From assembly GCA_037576215.1 (NCBI GenBank), contig JBANDB010000010.1, positions 1,302,001-1,366,000 of the forward strand: DNA of 64,000 nucleotides. The letters run 5' to 3'. The notes under the pieces were generated by a model, which was not told the DNA's origin, did no database searches, and saw only the letters and a program-made list of their open reading frames with translations. The DNA comes from Armillaria gallica. Its lineage: Eukaryota > Basidiomycota > Agaricomycetes > Agaricales > Physalacriaceae. Both the position numbers and the translations under genes were made by a program. Numbering within the stretch: the stretch's first letter is position 1; each line of letters begins with the position of its first letter. This document shows positions 46,374-57,532 of the stretch, piece by piece.

Positions 46374-47374
46374 TAAGGCATAGCACAGATGCAGATGATC
46401 TGTAGATATCTGAACAGATATCCAAAAAAATACCTGTGAATGTGGCTGTGCTCAGATATTCAGATCTGTGGCATCTGGATCCACCGGATGCAGATATGAC
46501 TTTAGCAATCTTGAATATCTGCAGATGTTCTATTTATTTCTCTCTCTGTCTTATTTCTCATATGTGAAATAGGCCTTCTAGGGTTTTCAAGGTTGAGGAC
46601 TTCAAATCCAGCATTAGATTTACAATTGGAGACCACTCTGGTCTGTGGTAAGCAAATGGAGATTTTCTCAATTTTATATCAAAGTTCGCTTTATTTTTCC
46701 AGTCATTGTTTCAATAGTAGAACTAGTGTGGCAAAGGTGTTCTAATGTTTTTGAGGTCAGGGATTTTTAATTCACTGTCCGATCTACTATCAGAGGCCAC
46801 CCAGGCCTGTGGAAAGTGATCAGAGATTTTAATGACTCTGTTAAATATCACTTTCTTTTTCCACCACTCGTTTTAATAGCGAGATTTAGTTTTATGGTGC
46901 ATCCTAGTGTTTTTGAGGTCAGGGAATTCGATTCTGCTATCCGATTTTTGATTGGGAGTCATCCAGGTCTGCAAGAAGCAATCAGAGACTTTATCAATTT
47001 TAGTTACAAGTTGTATTCCTCTTTCTGGCTCTGATTTGTTGATGGATGTAGCCAAATCTATGTCTGCTATTGTTTTGAATATTGAAAAATGTAATGATAT
47101 CCTTGTCTGGCTATTTAAGCCAGCCCTGAACCTGTATGCTTAAACATAAGTGGAATAAATACTGTATTTCTATCTAATGTTTATGCCTTGTAGTTTGGAC
47201 ACTCTTAAGTGATCAAAGACAGTGTTTAAAGACACCTTATAGTGTAGAATTCACCTTTAAAATCTCAAAAGAAACAAGTAAAAACCCATCAAGATATATG
47301 AAGATCAAGTTTTTGACTAAAACAGACAGATATCTGTGATGCGGATGCCATGGATGTATCTGTGCTATGCCTTA
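46374..47374. mobile_element. hAT-like non-autonomous transposon (1001 bp)
   Basis: Perfect terminal inverted repeats TAAGGCATAGCACAGAT (left) and ATCTGTGCTATGCCTTA (right) are flanked by an 8-bp target duplication GAAGGAGC at 46366-46373 and 47375-47382. Eight-base duplications are the hallmark of hAT transposases. Sub-terminal AGATATCTG-like motifs occur at both ends. No transposase is encoded. The middle consists of three direct repeats of about 163 bp (about 46573-46738, 46739-46900 and 46901-47030) that share TTTTxGAGGTCAGGGA and CATCCAGGxCTG-type blocks. Confidence 0.8.
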
Positions 47375-47569
47375 GAAGGAGCACATAGCAAGCTAGCACA
47401 AAACATGAGATATCCCTCAGATGAGAGCAGCTCATTCCACTATAGGGGATGATATATAAGATGAGGGTGACATAGTCATTGAGAGGGAAGAAACGGAAGT
47501 CAATTTTGCAGGATCAATCCAAAATTCCAGGACTCAGATGGTTATGCATTCTTAGAATACATAGCTGCC

Positions 47570-48130
47570 ATGAAAGACAAGCCTGATAAACTCTCAGACA
47601 AACACAAAGACACATCCAAATACAAAACCACAGTGGAGGAACTGAGCCCTGAACTGGGACCAAGGATAAAGTACATGTCAACCAGTGACTTTAGTAATGT
47701 CAAAAAGGGAGGAGAGATATACCAGTACCACATGCATATGACATATGAGGCACTTAACCGATCACGCAAAGTGAAGGAGGTGATAGCAGCAATGGATGGA
47801 GACTCAGAAACTGACACACATATCAGGCACATTAAATTGAGGGTCATGAAGCAACCCCAACCTCATCTACAGTATTTCCCAGATGACAAACAGTGTTTGT
47901 CAATGTGGCTAAAAGTGAATGGACTGACAGTACTGGCATTATGGAATATTAGAAGTACATTCACAACAATGTTCCTGAATTGCACAGACCTGTTGAAAGC
48001 AATAGTGTTCAATCTAACAAAACCAGTGATACTACAATTAGAGACAATAGGGAGCTGATCAAAGATTAACTTCAGGACCAAGTCAAACATAGAGATGCCA
48101 GGGTACAACAGGCCAGAATATTTCAATATA
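47570..48130 (+). pseudogene. element 3 protease-region remnant
   Basis: A 162-codon plus-strand frame starts with a charged stretch (MKDKPDKLSDKHKD) and contains CLSMWLKVNGLTVLALWNIR, then FNLTKPVILQLETIGS. The position and neighbouring residues match Gypsy proteases, but the active-site Asp-Ser/Thr-Gly is replaced by WNIRST, so it is dead. It is separated from the Gag part by the hAT-like element and unassigned DNA. Confidence 0.55.
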
Positions 48131-48681
48131 GTCAATATTGATTAGTACGAAGTACTGATTAGTACTCCATTCATGCACCAACATAAAGTGGTACTTGACT
48201 TCAACAGGAAGTAAATGGCCATGACATCTCTGCTGTCATTGTAATGGGGGAGGGACTGAGAAAGGATACCAATTAGTATAAACTGAGATAATCAACCCCA
48301 GTAAAGGATGGAGAATGACTATGTGGTAGGAGCCAGATACTGATAGTGGAGGATGATGCCAAGATAGGGCATATGTTGCATCTGCTACCTCTAGAGAATA
48401 GAATGATACTACAAAGAGACAAAAAAAACACTGAACATGGATCAGCGGAGGCAACAGGGCAGGGATTGTACAATGAGGAGTGCCAGCCTACATCCTCCCA
48501 TATAAAAATAAAGGATCTAGTGACAGATAAAGAGGATAATCACCACAAAGCAGAGCACCATATACCAATAAAACTGATCATAGATGCAAAACCACCATGG
48601 GTAAGGTTTTGGAATTGTCCAAAGTCAGAGTACAGGATAATATGGCTAGGAGATGATTGTGTTTCACACAAATGAAACCAA

Positions 48682-50094
48682 GTGATCAACAACATGTGGG
48701 AGCTGGATTCTATCCATAAGGCTCTCCTGTTCAACTATCCATACTTTCCCCTTGCTGAAGGCCAGAATGTAAACATAAATGATCAGCTGTTGTTTATAGT
48801 CCCAATGTTGAAGATGGAATTGGAGAGGCCATATGAATTTACTGGTGCCATGTATCCTGACAAAGACAGATGGGAATATATTTGCCATAACTTGTTGTGG
48901 GATAACAAACTCGGTAGTAATGATTCAAACATTCAAATTGCACAAATGGTCATGAAAAATGAACACTGAAACCACTAGGATGGGACCCTTAAGCCAAGGA
49001 CTTGAGGTAGTCCTGCTAATCAAAAAGGGAAGGGAAAAGCCAAAGAGGACAATAATCTCCACCTTGAAGACATATCACACCTAAGACAGCAGTGGTATGA
49101 TGAGTATGATGAGCTGCTGCAAGGAGTTCCTGATACTATGCCCTTATACCAAATGGTAAATCACAAGACTCCACTCATGGACTCAGAAAAACAGTACCAT
49201 TATCACCTACCTCAATGCTCAAATTCACTGAGTAATGAATTTAATGAGAAGGTGAATCACTATATGCATATGGGATGGTGGGAGCTAACATCAGCCAGCC
49301 AAGCAGCACTAATGATGTGTGTATTTGAAAAGGACACACTTATATATGGTGGTGGATTATCATTAACAGAATGAGAATATGGTCAAGGATGTCACTCCCA
49401 TGCCAGATCAGGACAACATTCAGGAGGATGTAGTGCATGCAAAATATCAACCAAAAATTAACCTGTCAGATACATACAAATAAGTATATGTAGTGGCATC
49501 TGATATGTGGAAGACCCCATTCTCTATGGTATGGAGCACATACATCAGCTATATTATGCAACAGGGGGATTGTAATGCCCCTGCTACCTTCCAATAACTT
49601 ATAATGTCCATATTTCAGGATGTCATTGGAAAGTGCATGCATGTTTATCTTGACAATGTATTTATGTATTCAGATACCATTGAGGAACATGAATGGCACC
49701 TGTGAATAGTCTTCAACTGGCTGAGGGAACAGAAGTTGTATCTCAAATGGAAAAAATGCAAACTATATGCTGACAGGATAGACTGCTTAGGGTATATAAT
49801 CAATAACAGAGGACTCGATGCCAATGGAGACAAGCTCTCATAGATTTGAGAGTAGAGAACACCCTGGAACTACAACAATATCCAATGGTTCATCAGATTA
49901 GTGCAGTATCTGGCTGCATTCCTACCTAACATCTTAGTATACACTGGTCCATTGCTTAGCATGATGCACAATAATAACATATTTGATTGGAGACCACTGC
50001 ATCAGTGGTGCTTTGACATGGTCAAGGCAATATGTTATAAGACCCCCATCTTATGGCCCATTGATCCAAAGATCAATGAGCCAATATGGGTAAT
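48682..50094 (+). pseudogene. element 3 reverse transcriptase remnant
   Basis: Decayed plus-strand RT with stops: PLYQMVNHKTPLMDSEKQYH, then MGWWELTSASQAALMMC, VKDVTPMPDQDNI, QQGDCNAPATFQ, VYLDNVFMYSDTIEEHEWHL (YLDD is expected, here YLDN), YADRIDCLGYII, WRPLHQWCFDMVKAI and DPKINEPIWVIV. The upstream part from 48682 (PYFPLAEGQNVNINDQLLF) is the linker before RT. It is interrupted at 50095 by the solo LTR. Confidence 0.8.
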
Positions 50095-50615
50095 TGTTAG
50101 GGGTGTGCCAAATAGATAAAGATAACTCACACAAGTGGAAGTCCATGGAGTGCGTGGGCCTTGGCAAAGCTATTAGCAATGTCACCCTTGAGCTGAAGCC
50201 CTAAATTAGATTGTGGAGCAGAGTCCACAGAGAGCAAAGGTTGTATGGAGTTAAGAGATAGTCCAATCAGAGCAGAGGCTGCAGACTTTGGAGAGTGATG
50301 AAGTAGACTTAGAGTCAGAGAGAGATTTGGCTAAACCAAGTTGATATTCAAACTGAGTATCTACAAGTAGTTCTATGGTATATATATATGAGTAGATAGT
50401 CCAAGTCTAAGTCTGATGGAATCTGATGGAGGTCTGTTCGCTACCAGATTCGGGTTCTAGATTTAATATGTGAAATAGTAAAATAAAATGGAAATGAAAT
50501 ATTAAATGGGGCAAAGTAAATAGTGAGCAGCCAGAGGCCTGATAGTGTGATCTGTTAATATGAAGTCTATGCTTGAAGTTAGTGTAGAGTGGAGGTGCAC
50601 AGTATGCACGTAACA
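50095..50615. mobile_element. solo LTR (521 bp)
   Basis: TGTTAGGGGTG...GCACGTAACA with TG...CA ends and a 5-bp target duplication GTAAT at 50090-50094 and 50616-50620. It interrupts the RT/RNase H coding relic of element 3: the reading before it ends EPIWVI and resumes VICNALKSGVGAMYG after it. This is the expected product of recombination between two LTRs. Confidence 0.85.
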
Positions 50616-50945
50616 GTAATATGTAATGCATTGAAATCAGGAGTGGGAGCAATGTATGGATAGAGACTAATCTGGCAGACCTGTAAGCCCACTGGATTCA
50701 TGTCCAAAAAGTTCACCACAGCTCAGCATAACTACTGCATGCATGAGCTAGAGACACTTGGGATCTCAGAGACACTGATAAAGTGGGAAGACAAGCTGAT
50801 GGGGTACTGAATACATGTCATCATGGACCACCAAGTGCTTGAGTTCTTCAAGACTCAAGCCCATCTGACTGATAGACAGATGAGGTGGATGGACTATATG
50901 TCCCACTTCCAATCTTTAGGTCAGAGATCTCTATTCCACCCATAG
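50616..50945 (+). pseudogene. element 3 RNase H remnant
   Basis: Resumes after the solo LTR with GVGAMYG, then GFMSKKFTTAQHNY, KWEDKLMG and VIMDHQVLEFFKTQAHLTDR, QMRWMDYMSHF, typical of Gypsy RNase H. Coding similarity ends near 50930. Integrase and 3' LTR are missing, so element 3 is truncated here. Confidence 0.75.
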
Positions 50946-51185
50946 TTTAGCCTAATCGGACCAAAGACATAAGAATCCATCAAATTGATTCCAAACTGAA
51001 CACTCACGAGATGCCATCAATCTGTCCTCCCTGCCCCAGATGTGGCCCCACCACCAACAGAGTCACATTGCACATCAAGGACTTCCCCAGTGTTTCTATC
51101 CACAGATATGCCACCACCGCAATGTTATCCAAAACCCTTCCGAAAACAAGTCAGCAACCACTGTTACAATGATCAAATGAAGCAT

Positions 51186-51689
51186 TTACTTCAAGGTTTC
51201 TTCTGGTGACAAGGCAATCTTTGGTGCTATGGTTGATGTCAACTCTACAGTACCATCCATGTCAACTGACTTTTGGTCGACGTCAATGTGATCATTGACG
51301 TCAGACTCCCTGAACATCATCTTCTTGCCCTTTTTGCAAGCTGAGGCTGCCATCATCCGCTCTGCTTTGGATTGCTGCTCAAATGGCTTGCGAACATCAG
51401 CAGGCAGACGGTTGAAATATTCCAAGGTCCATCAACCCCGCTCAGCAAGGGACTGGCTATCAGGAAGACCAGTGCTCCGAAACCACATCTTGAATTCCTC
51501 TTGCACTGTGCTAGTAAAATGTTCCTTAGACCAAAGTTGAGCAGCCATATGTGCACGAGGATGTGTTCCTTGAGTCTCTGCACTTGCTGTACCACTAACC
51601 TCTGCCAAAAGATTGGCCAGGGGCAAGTCAGGCTTCGATGTATCACCCAGAGCGATGCATGAGACACACCTATCCCACCAATGGTACAA
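51186..51689 (-). CDS. unassigned protein fragment, transposon-associated type
   Basis: Two overlapping minus-strand frames together give one plausible protein with WSKEHFTSTVQEEFKMWFRS, GLPDSQSLAERG, then (after a frame change) EYFNRLPADVRKPFEQQSKA, an acidic linker and ALSPEETLK, ending at 51186. It resembles hypothetical proteins often found with basidiomycete transposons, but I cannot name a domain. The frame change near 51420 suggests decay or a short intron. Confidence 0.4.
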
Positions 51690-53410
51690 AATCTAATACA
51701 CTTTTAGTTTGAGTGTCAAGAAAATGAAATCCCAATTTTACTTACCCCTTGCGTCTGATATTCATAGGCAGCTTTGTACCATGTGTCTCATTCAGGTCAC
51801 ATCGAGGCAGCTGAGGTTTGTCTTTCAAGCCCAATGACCAGTGGTACAATTTGTAATACTTCAGAAGTTCCTCATCCACAAAGTTGTATGCTCCTGTTGT
51901 CCCCTTGTGCTTAGCAGACTGATATCCAGGAATTCAGGCCTCCATCCAGTTCAAGCATGTGCCCATCGCCCAGTGATAATAGATTTTGATGACCCTGCAG
52001 AGAGACCCAGATCATCAGACAACAAATTGGAAATCAGAAAACAACAAAAGATATACTTTGGGTAAGTGATGCATTCTGGCACTTCTGACATTCTAGCTTT
52101 CAATCTCCTTGCAGATGCTTGAATTTGGCTTGTGAATCAATGTAATGTGATGCGTCGTAATCCCATTCTAGGTGTTTCTCTATTACCTCATCTTGACTCA
52201 GCAAACTCTATTTCTCTACTGTACAGTTGCCAGCAGTCTCCAAAGGCTCACTCATCACTACTGAATGGAACAATCTCTCTCCTCCCCAATTGTTTGCATA
52301 ATCATAGCCCATACTCATGCCCTTCATCACAATCAGGCCAACCCTGAGTGAGTGCTCATCAACTCGAGAGAAGTATCATGGCTAATCATCCTTCACAGGC
52401 TCAGAGCCACAGCCCTTGTCCTGCTGTGCTTGTGTTGGAGGCCATCGTTTGATCAAATCTGGCTATTGCTTGATCAAATTCGGTGAGTTTTTCCAAATCT
52501 CTTACAACTACGATCTGACATTGAATGAGATTAGCATTCCCAACATCTGCAAATATCCTCCTCTCTGCCTTGTCAACCATGACACCCACTTTCAGCTCTG
52601 TTTGTTTCGGTGTGGAGAGCCAAATGGTGAAACGGTCAAAAGAGTATGTTCTCAGTACACCAGGAAGGTCGAGCCTGAGCTGCACTTAATTAGATCACAT
52701 CTTTAGTTGCTGCTGCAGAATAGCCTCATCTGTTGTTTGAAATCATTTAAAATCTTACCACAGTCATCTGCACCATTATTAATATTCCCTAACAATGAAA
52801 AGGCCTTGTACTGAGGTCTGTTGTCCACCAATGTACTTGTGTATAGTTCTGCATGCAACAATTAGTGTCTACTTTGCACTTTGTACCCAACATGGCCAGA
52901 TCAATCCCAGATTAGAAGCTCGGTCCGAGATCTGAGTACTCATTGACACAGTACTACCATTGACCTTGGGGAGGGGATTATGCTCACAAATGGTCCAGAA
53001 ATGCACTGTTACAGTGTGCAATGGCCCATAGCATGCTCCAATCAGGTTTGCCATGAAGGAGAGGGCATCAAAAGTGTCCAGGAATATTTGTCATATTAAA
53101 ATCAGTAGGTGAGCCCTTTAATCATTTACCTTTCATACATACCTAGCATCTGCGACTGTTGCCATCCCTTCATCACTTGCATCTCTCCTGCACCCCGTCT
53201 TGCCAATTTTGCATGTCTGTGTGCCAAGTCTTCCTAGTATTATTCTTTTGCTATTCCTGCCACTGCCAACATTGTGGGGATGTGTAAATGGTGCAAAGAC
53301 CGGCTCTGAATTGTTATTAGCAGAGTCAGGCATGCCACACTTGCTTCCATTTCCAGGCAACCCTCAACCCCACAAGCTCCTTGCAAACAGCCATCACCCT
53401 CCTTCCAACA
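51690..53410. other. unassigned DNA with short ORFs
   Basis: A 94-codon minus-strand frame at 52401-52685 reads like protein (GVMVDKAERRIFADVGNANL) but has no recognised domain. GT-AG-like signals around 51680-51750 could join it to the fragment downstream on the same strand. Nothing else supportable. Confidence 0.3.
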
Positions 53411-53593
53411 CAAACACTCACTCTCATGATGGAACAATTGCAGGGTTCCTCGAGTCCTCCACCACCACCTGTAAAGTGTCGTTCTCGCAGTTGTCCTCGC
53501 AAATATCATACCCTGGAAGAGCAAGCAGCTGCCCATGCTGCAAACCAGCAGGCGTACTATGACCGGTACACGTTCTTGTTTGTTTCAGCATAG
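53411..53593 (+). CDS. N-terminal fragment with basic RSRSCPRKYHTLEEQAAAHA motif
   Basis: The plus-strand frame around 53381-53593 contains MEQLQGSSSPPPPPVKCRSR, then PRKYHTLEEQAAAHAANQQA and YYDR. Such a basic, R/K-Y-x-T-x-E-E motif is common at the start of basidiomycete transposon-associated ORFs. An intron may follow YYDR. Weakly coding-like frames continue with stops to 54.6 kb (for example 54413-54613 with EYENLAPEERKGWIKQRSNE). Confidence 0.4.
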   Translation, partial: QTLTLMMEQLQGSSSPPPPPVKCRSRSCPRKYHTLEEQAAAHAANQQAYYDRYTFLFVSA

Positions 53594-54849
53594 TCTACCC
53601 ATATCTCACTGAAAGTTTCTCAGCAACTGGGACCAAGTCTGTCATAATGTTCAGCAATGGTATCACCAAGATGAGGTCAATCCCTGGACATACACTCGCA
53701 AAAAAATGCGGACCAAACCCAAAAGAACATGTGCCCAAGCCAGGGAGACGGTGCCCAGGTATGCCCTTTTGTAGCCCCTGAGCTTGCACCTATCAACTGA
53801 CTTCTTCAGGCATTCCACTGGTAAACTTGATGACAAACCAACCATGGATGATCCTACAGGTGCTCAACAGATTCTCCATAGGCTTGAAGAGATTACCTCC
53901 AGCCAGAATCCCTTACTGTATCTCGCTGGGATCTATGCTCACATGGTGGATGCCTCCTGCCAACAACTGGCCATATACATGGGAGACACCCTCACTAGTT
54001 TCAATCAGCTAGACTAGGATGCTAGCCATCGTCTCCAATGCTGGTACAGCAAAGAGGGCTGTACGGCATGATGGAAGACTCTCGATGAAGCATGTGCAGG
54101 AATACATTTCATTATTGCAAGATATGTTGTGCTAAGCAATGTTTGGAGTGGAGGAGTTGCATGAGGCATGGAAGCTGGGTACACTAGTGTATCTCCAGAC
54201 ATTGTAACGTCCATTATATTACTGTTATGTACACTGGTTCCATATCAAAAAAGATTTCATTGAGTGGCACAGCCACTGGCCACATTATCACCCTCAGGTC
54301 ATCTCTGAACAGCCTTGTCCCTTTCCTGATCCATTGCCAGCAGCAATTATGAGATGTCATCAGGTCAGTCTAATGGTGCTTTTATCTTGATGTCATACTG
54401 ACCAATTCAAAGTTGGTTCACTGCTCTCAATATGGTTGGTTCGTGACACACTCATCAGAATACGAAAACCTGGCTCCTGAGGAAAGGAAGGGTTGGATAA
54501 AACAACGTTCCAATGAGTTCGTTGTGTACTACTCTGACTTTGATCCTGAGCCATACAGGAAGGCCTCTGTTTGCTCTGTAAGTGACCCCAACTCTATGAT
54601 GTGTGACTTCTAAGTCAACATTCACAGTTTGTCTGTAGTGCCTTTGATCTGCTTGCAGGCAATGCCAAGGAAACTCATCATCAACACACAGCTCAAGAAG
54701 CAAGGGATCACTGCCATCATATGGCTGAGGCAACGAGGGCGATGTTCCTTCATCTAGCAGGTGTTGGCACGGAGTCTCAGGGGGGGACCACACAAACAAC
54801 ACAAACATTGTCTGGGCCATGCACTTGGGCAAAACTTATGAGTATCCCC

Positions 54850-54985
54850 CATGGGGTAGCAACAGCGCATGGGGAAGTGAGGGGTGGGAAACTAGTTCAT
54901 GGGATGGTGCATGAGATGGTGCATGGGGCGATGTACCATGGTCCACAGTGCCAGGTACATGGGGTAGTGGTCCATGGGAACAAAT
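54850..54985. repeat. short CATGGGGTGGTG-like tandem repeat
   Basis: The core CATGGGATGGTG CATGAGATGG is repeated with variation (CATGGGGCGATG, CATGGGGTAGTG) across about 130 bp. It is probably a local slippage expansion. Confidence 0.55.
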
Positions 54986-54989
54986 AGGA

Positions 54990-55714
54990 CAGATGCTGAA
55001 TAGTGAGGAAAATGAGGGGATGTTGGAGTTTTCAGTCTCGCTGCCAAACAGCTTGAGCACCTGCGCAAGAAGTTTGTTTTCTATGCCAAAGCCAAGGATG
55101 TGTCAGCCATGGCGCTGGAGTGCTTTCTGGTGCAGTTTTTTGTTGAATGGTTCTTGCTCTTCCAGGAGGTCCCACTTCTCATAGGCCTCAACCTGGAGGT
55201 GGCCCAGCATTTCCACAAAAAAGTATGTGAGCTTGCTTGGTTCCCTGACAGTGACTTTTTTGGCTGATGATGCATGACCCATCAGGACCTTGCTAAGATG
55301 TTACAGTGGTTGTACTGGATACACCCAGAAGTCACGGAGCGTTCACGTACAGTTCAGACCGAGAACACTGAGCTGGATGAGGCATGTCTTGTTCAACTAG
55401 ATCAGTGCCAGCAAATGGATGAACAGGCCCACACTTTGTCCCAGCAGGTCATTGCCACACAGTGTGTGTGCACTGTGGCCCCTGCTGGCCTCTCTGCTAT
55501 GAGGGTCCGCAAGGGTCCACCTCCAACCTCGCTTGGAGGCAAAGCAGACACTGTGGCATTCTTTGCTGCCCTTGATGCTATTGGCAAGGATTCAGATGAT
55601 GAAGGTGTGGTGGAGGCAGAGTCTAGTGGCAAGCATAATGATGATGGGTCGGTCCGTACTGATTTTTCCGCTCCCCTTTTTCCTCCTTTGCCGAAGGCTA
55701 GCGATCTAGATTAG
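54990..55714 (+). CDS. unassigned ORF segments of a transposon-like gene
   Basis: One plus-strand frame (about 55030-55268) reads EHLRKKFVYYAKAKDVSAMA, then ECFLVQFFVEWFLLFQEVPL and ends with two stop codons. The next frame (55274-55714, 146 codons) reads MTHQDLAKMLQWLYWIHPEV and TVQTENTELDEACLVQLDQC, then an acidic C terminus (DSDDEGVVEAESSGKHNDDG). Both look like genuine coding sequence and may be one gene split by a stop or a short intron. I do not recognise the family. Confidence 0.4.
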
Positions 55715-55883
55715 CAGTAGAATATCAATCAAAATATCACTTCATTTGTTCACAAGTAAGATTATGAAAGCTCAAATTGAGTTAGATATGAATAGGTACA
55801 TGCAGTCTCAGGGATAATGTTTCTCAATGGTATCATATAAAAAATCTAAGGCCATGCAGACCAGCTCCAGGTCGCCTCAAAAC

Positions 55884-57096
55884 TCATCCAGGGCAGTATT
55901 TTGCAGAGAAGGTGGGCTGTCTAATGAACTGCTTTTCACTTTTCAACTGCTGTTTGCACTTCTTGAGACTCCTCCCACCCCCAAGGGTTCTCAGGCCAGC
56001 ATGCAAACCAGCAAGGGAAGAGGGTGCCTTGGAGCCATGGGTGCAATTGCAACTTGAGAACAGCATGCTTGTAATCAGGGAGAATGCTTTGCAACCATGT
56101 GAGCTGGGTGTCCATGTAGAGCAAAGAGATGTCATAACTCTGTGACAGGAAGAATACGATGGCTAGTAGGTCTAGGTTGCTGGTTTGAATATGGTGTAAT
56201 AACACATTGATTGGAAATGTTTTTCCTGCTTGCCTACATATCATCACGTCTTCCCCTTTCTCCTTCCCTATCTTGGTATGAGGAAGGTGGATGATTCTTG
56301 ATCCAAGCTTGGATTGTGGCTTCTTGATTTGTGCTACTGTGGGGTTGCTAGTCGGATTGAAGTGAGTAAGGGATTGTGTCTCTGGTAATAGCTCTCCCAG
56401 CCGTATCTGGCCATAGAATGATATGCATGCTATAGCATATGTTGCTGTGTCGAAGGGTGCATCAAGGTTTAGGTTGTCATGAAGGGCAGTGAGCATGTCC
56501 AGTGTCATCAGTTGTCTCTGGTCTCGTTTACTGTTTGCAGGTGTGAGTTTGTCAAGGCCTTTTAGGGTGTATTTGAGCTGCCTTCCACTGTGGTATAGGA
56601 GGTTTTGAAGGATGTAATGTGACTGGATTCCTTGCAGTTTGCTGCATATTGTATTTCCGCTGATGCTTCCTGCGAAGGATACCACAAATCTGCAGAGTGT
56701 CATCTCTGAAGCCTGGAGTCTGTCTCTCTGTGGAATTCCTGCTGCTTTGCAAAACTCCTCAAATGCTCTCCAACCTCCCTTGTATTTTCCTTTCGTCCAT
56801 GGTGCCCATGCCTTTTCAATCGTTTTCCAAACCTCCTCTGGCATGCCTGCTCTGTTATCTCTCTCTTCTTGTTGGTGTTCATACAGCTTAGTTTTCTTGT
56901 ATATGTTTGTGTGACGTCCTTTGCGGCGAGCTGTATGTGGGATAGGCATTGCCATGTTTCGTATAGTGATTTTCGCCTCCAATTTGGCCATGAGCTGTTC
57001 TGATTCTCTTATAGCTGCTTTGTGGTGCTGCAATTCGGTCAGCTTGGCATTGAAGAGTTCATTGGTCATTTTGTTGTGTCGTTGGGTAGAGATCAT
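55884..57096 (-). pseudogene. tyrosine recombinase of the retrotransposon
   Basis: 386 codons from 57096, with MPEEVWKTIEKAWAPWTKGK, then ASEMTLCRFVVSFAGSISGN (core-binding helices) and ACISFYGQIRLGELLP, which holds the first catalytic Arg of the family. Further on come HLPHTKIGKEKGEDVMICRQ and FPINVLLHHIQTSN. After about residue 285 the frame no longer matches the family. In the alternative frame at 56135-55884 a THGSKAPSSLAGLHAGLRTL segment aligns with the H-x-x-R box, with Lys in place of the second Arg, followed by GGGRSLKKCK where GRWxS...Y is expected. The copy is therefore probably inactive. Confidence 0.75.
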
Positions 57097-57181
57097 GGAG
57101 GGAAGGAAGCAAGGTTGTTGTTGCCTTATTTGGGAGTTCAGCTTGTCTCATTGCATTCAACAAGTTGTGTTTATTTCTTAA

Positions 57182-57532
57182 CTACGTTGTTAATTTGCTG
57201 TTGTGATAATCTACTGCTTTGGCTACATATTCTTTTAAGTATTCTGGTATTCTAGGTACATATTGTGAGAGTCTGTTTTTCGGTCCAAAAACACCTCTCA
57301 AAGGTTCATCTGCTAAGTTTTCTTTCGTCGGAATCCATATGGTGGTGAACCATATGCTGTGTTCTTGCATCGGTGTTACAATGCAGCGGAGGATCTGGTT
57401 TTGTGCTGGTCCTCTTGAGTATCCTGCCTTCAGTGCCCCAACTATGCCTTGGTTGTCAGACCATATGATGATGTGACAGTTTTTGAGGCCTTTTGCAATG
57501 AGAGTTTGTAGTGCAAGATCAATGGCTACCAT
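57182..57532 (-). pseudogene. RNase H domain, C-terminal part (frame-shifted from RT)
   Basis: MVAIDLALQTLIAKGLKNCH, IIIWSDNQGIVGALKAGYSR, TTIWIPTKENLADEPLRG and NRLSQYVPRIPEYLKEYVAK. The Asp in WSDNQ and the Asp in NLADEP are the later catalytic residues. The first Asp (KLMVDASMSWG) is in the RT frame, so a single-base shift near 57540 separates the two halves. Confidence 0.8.
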
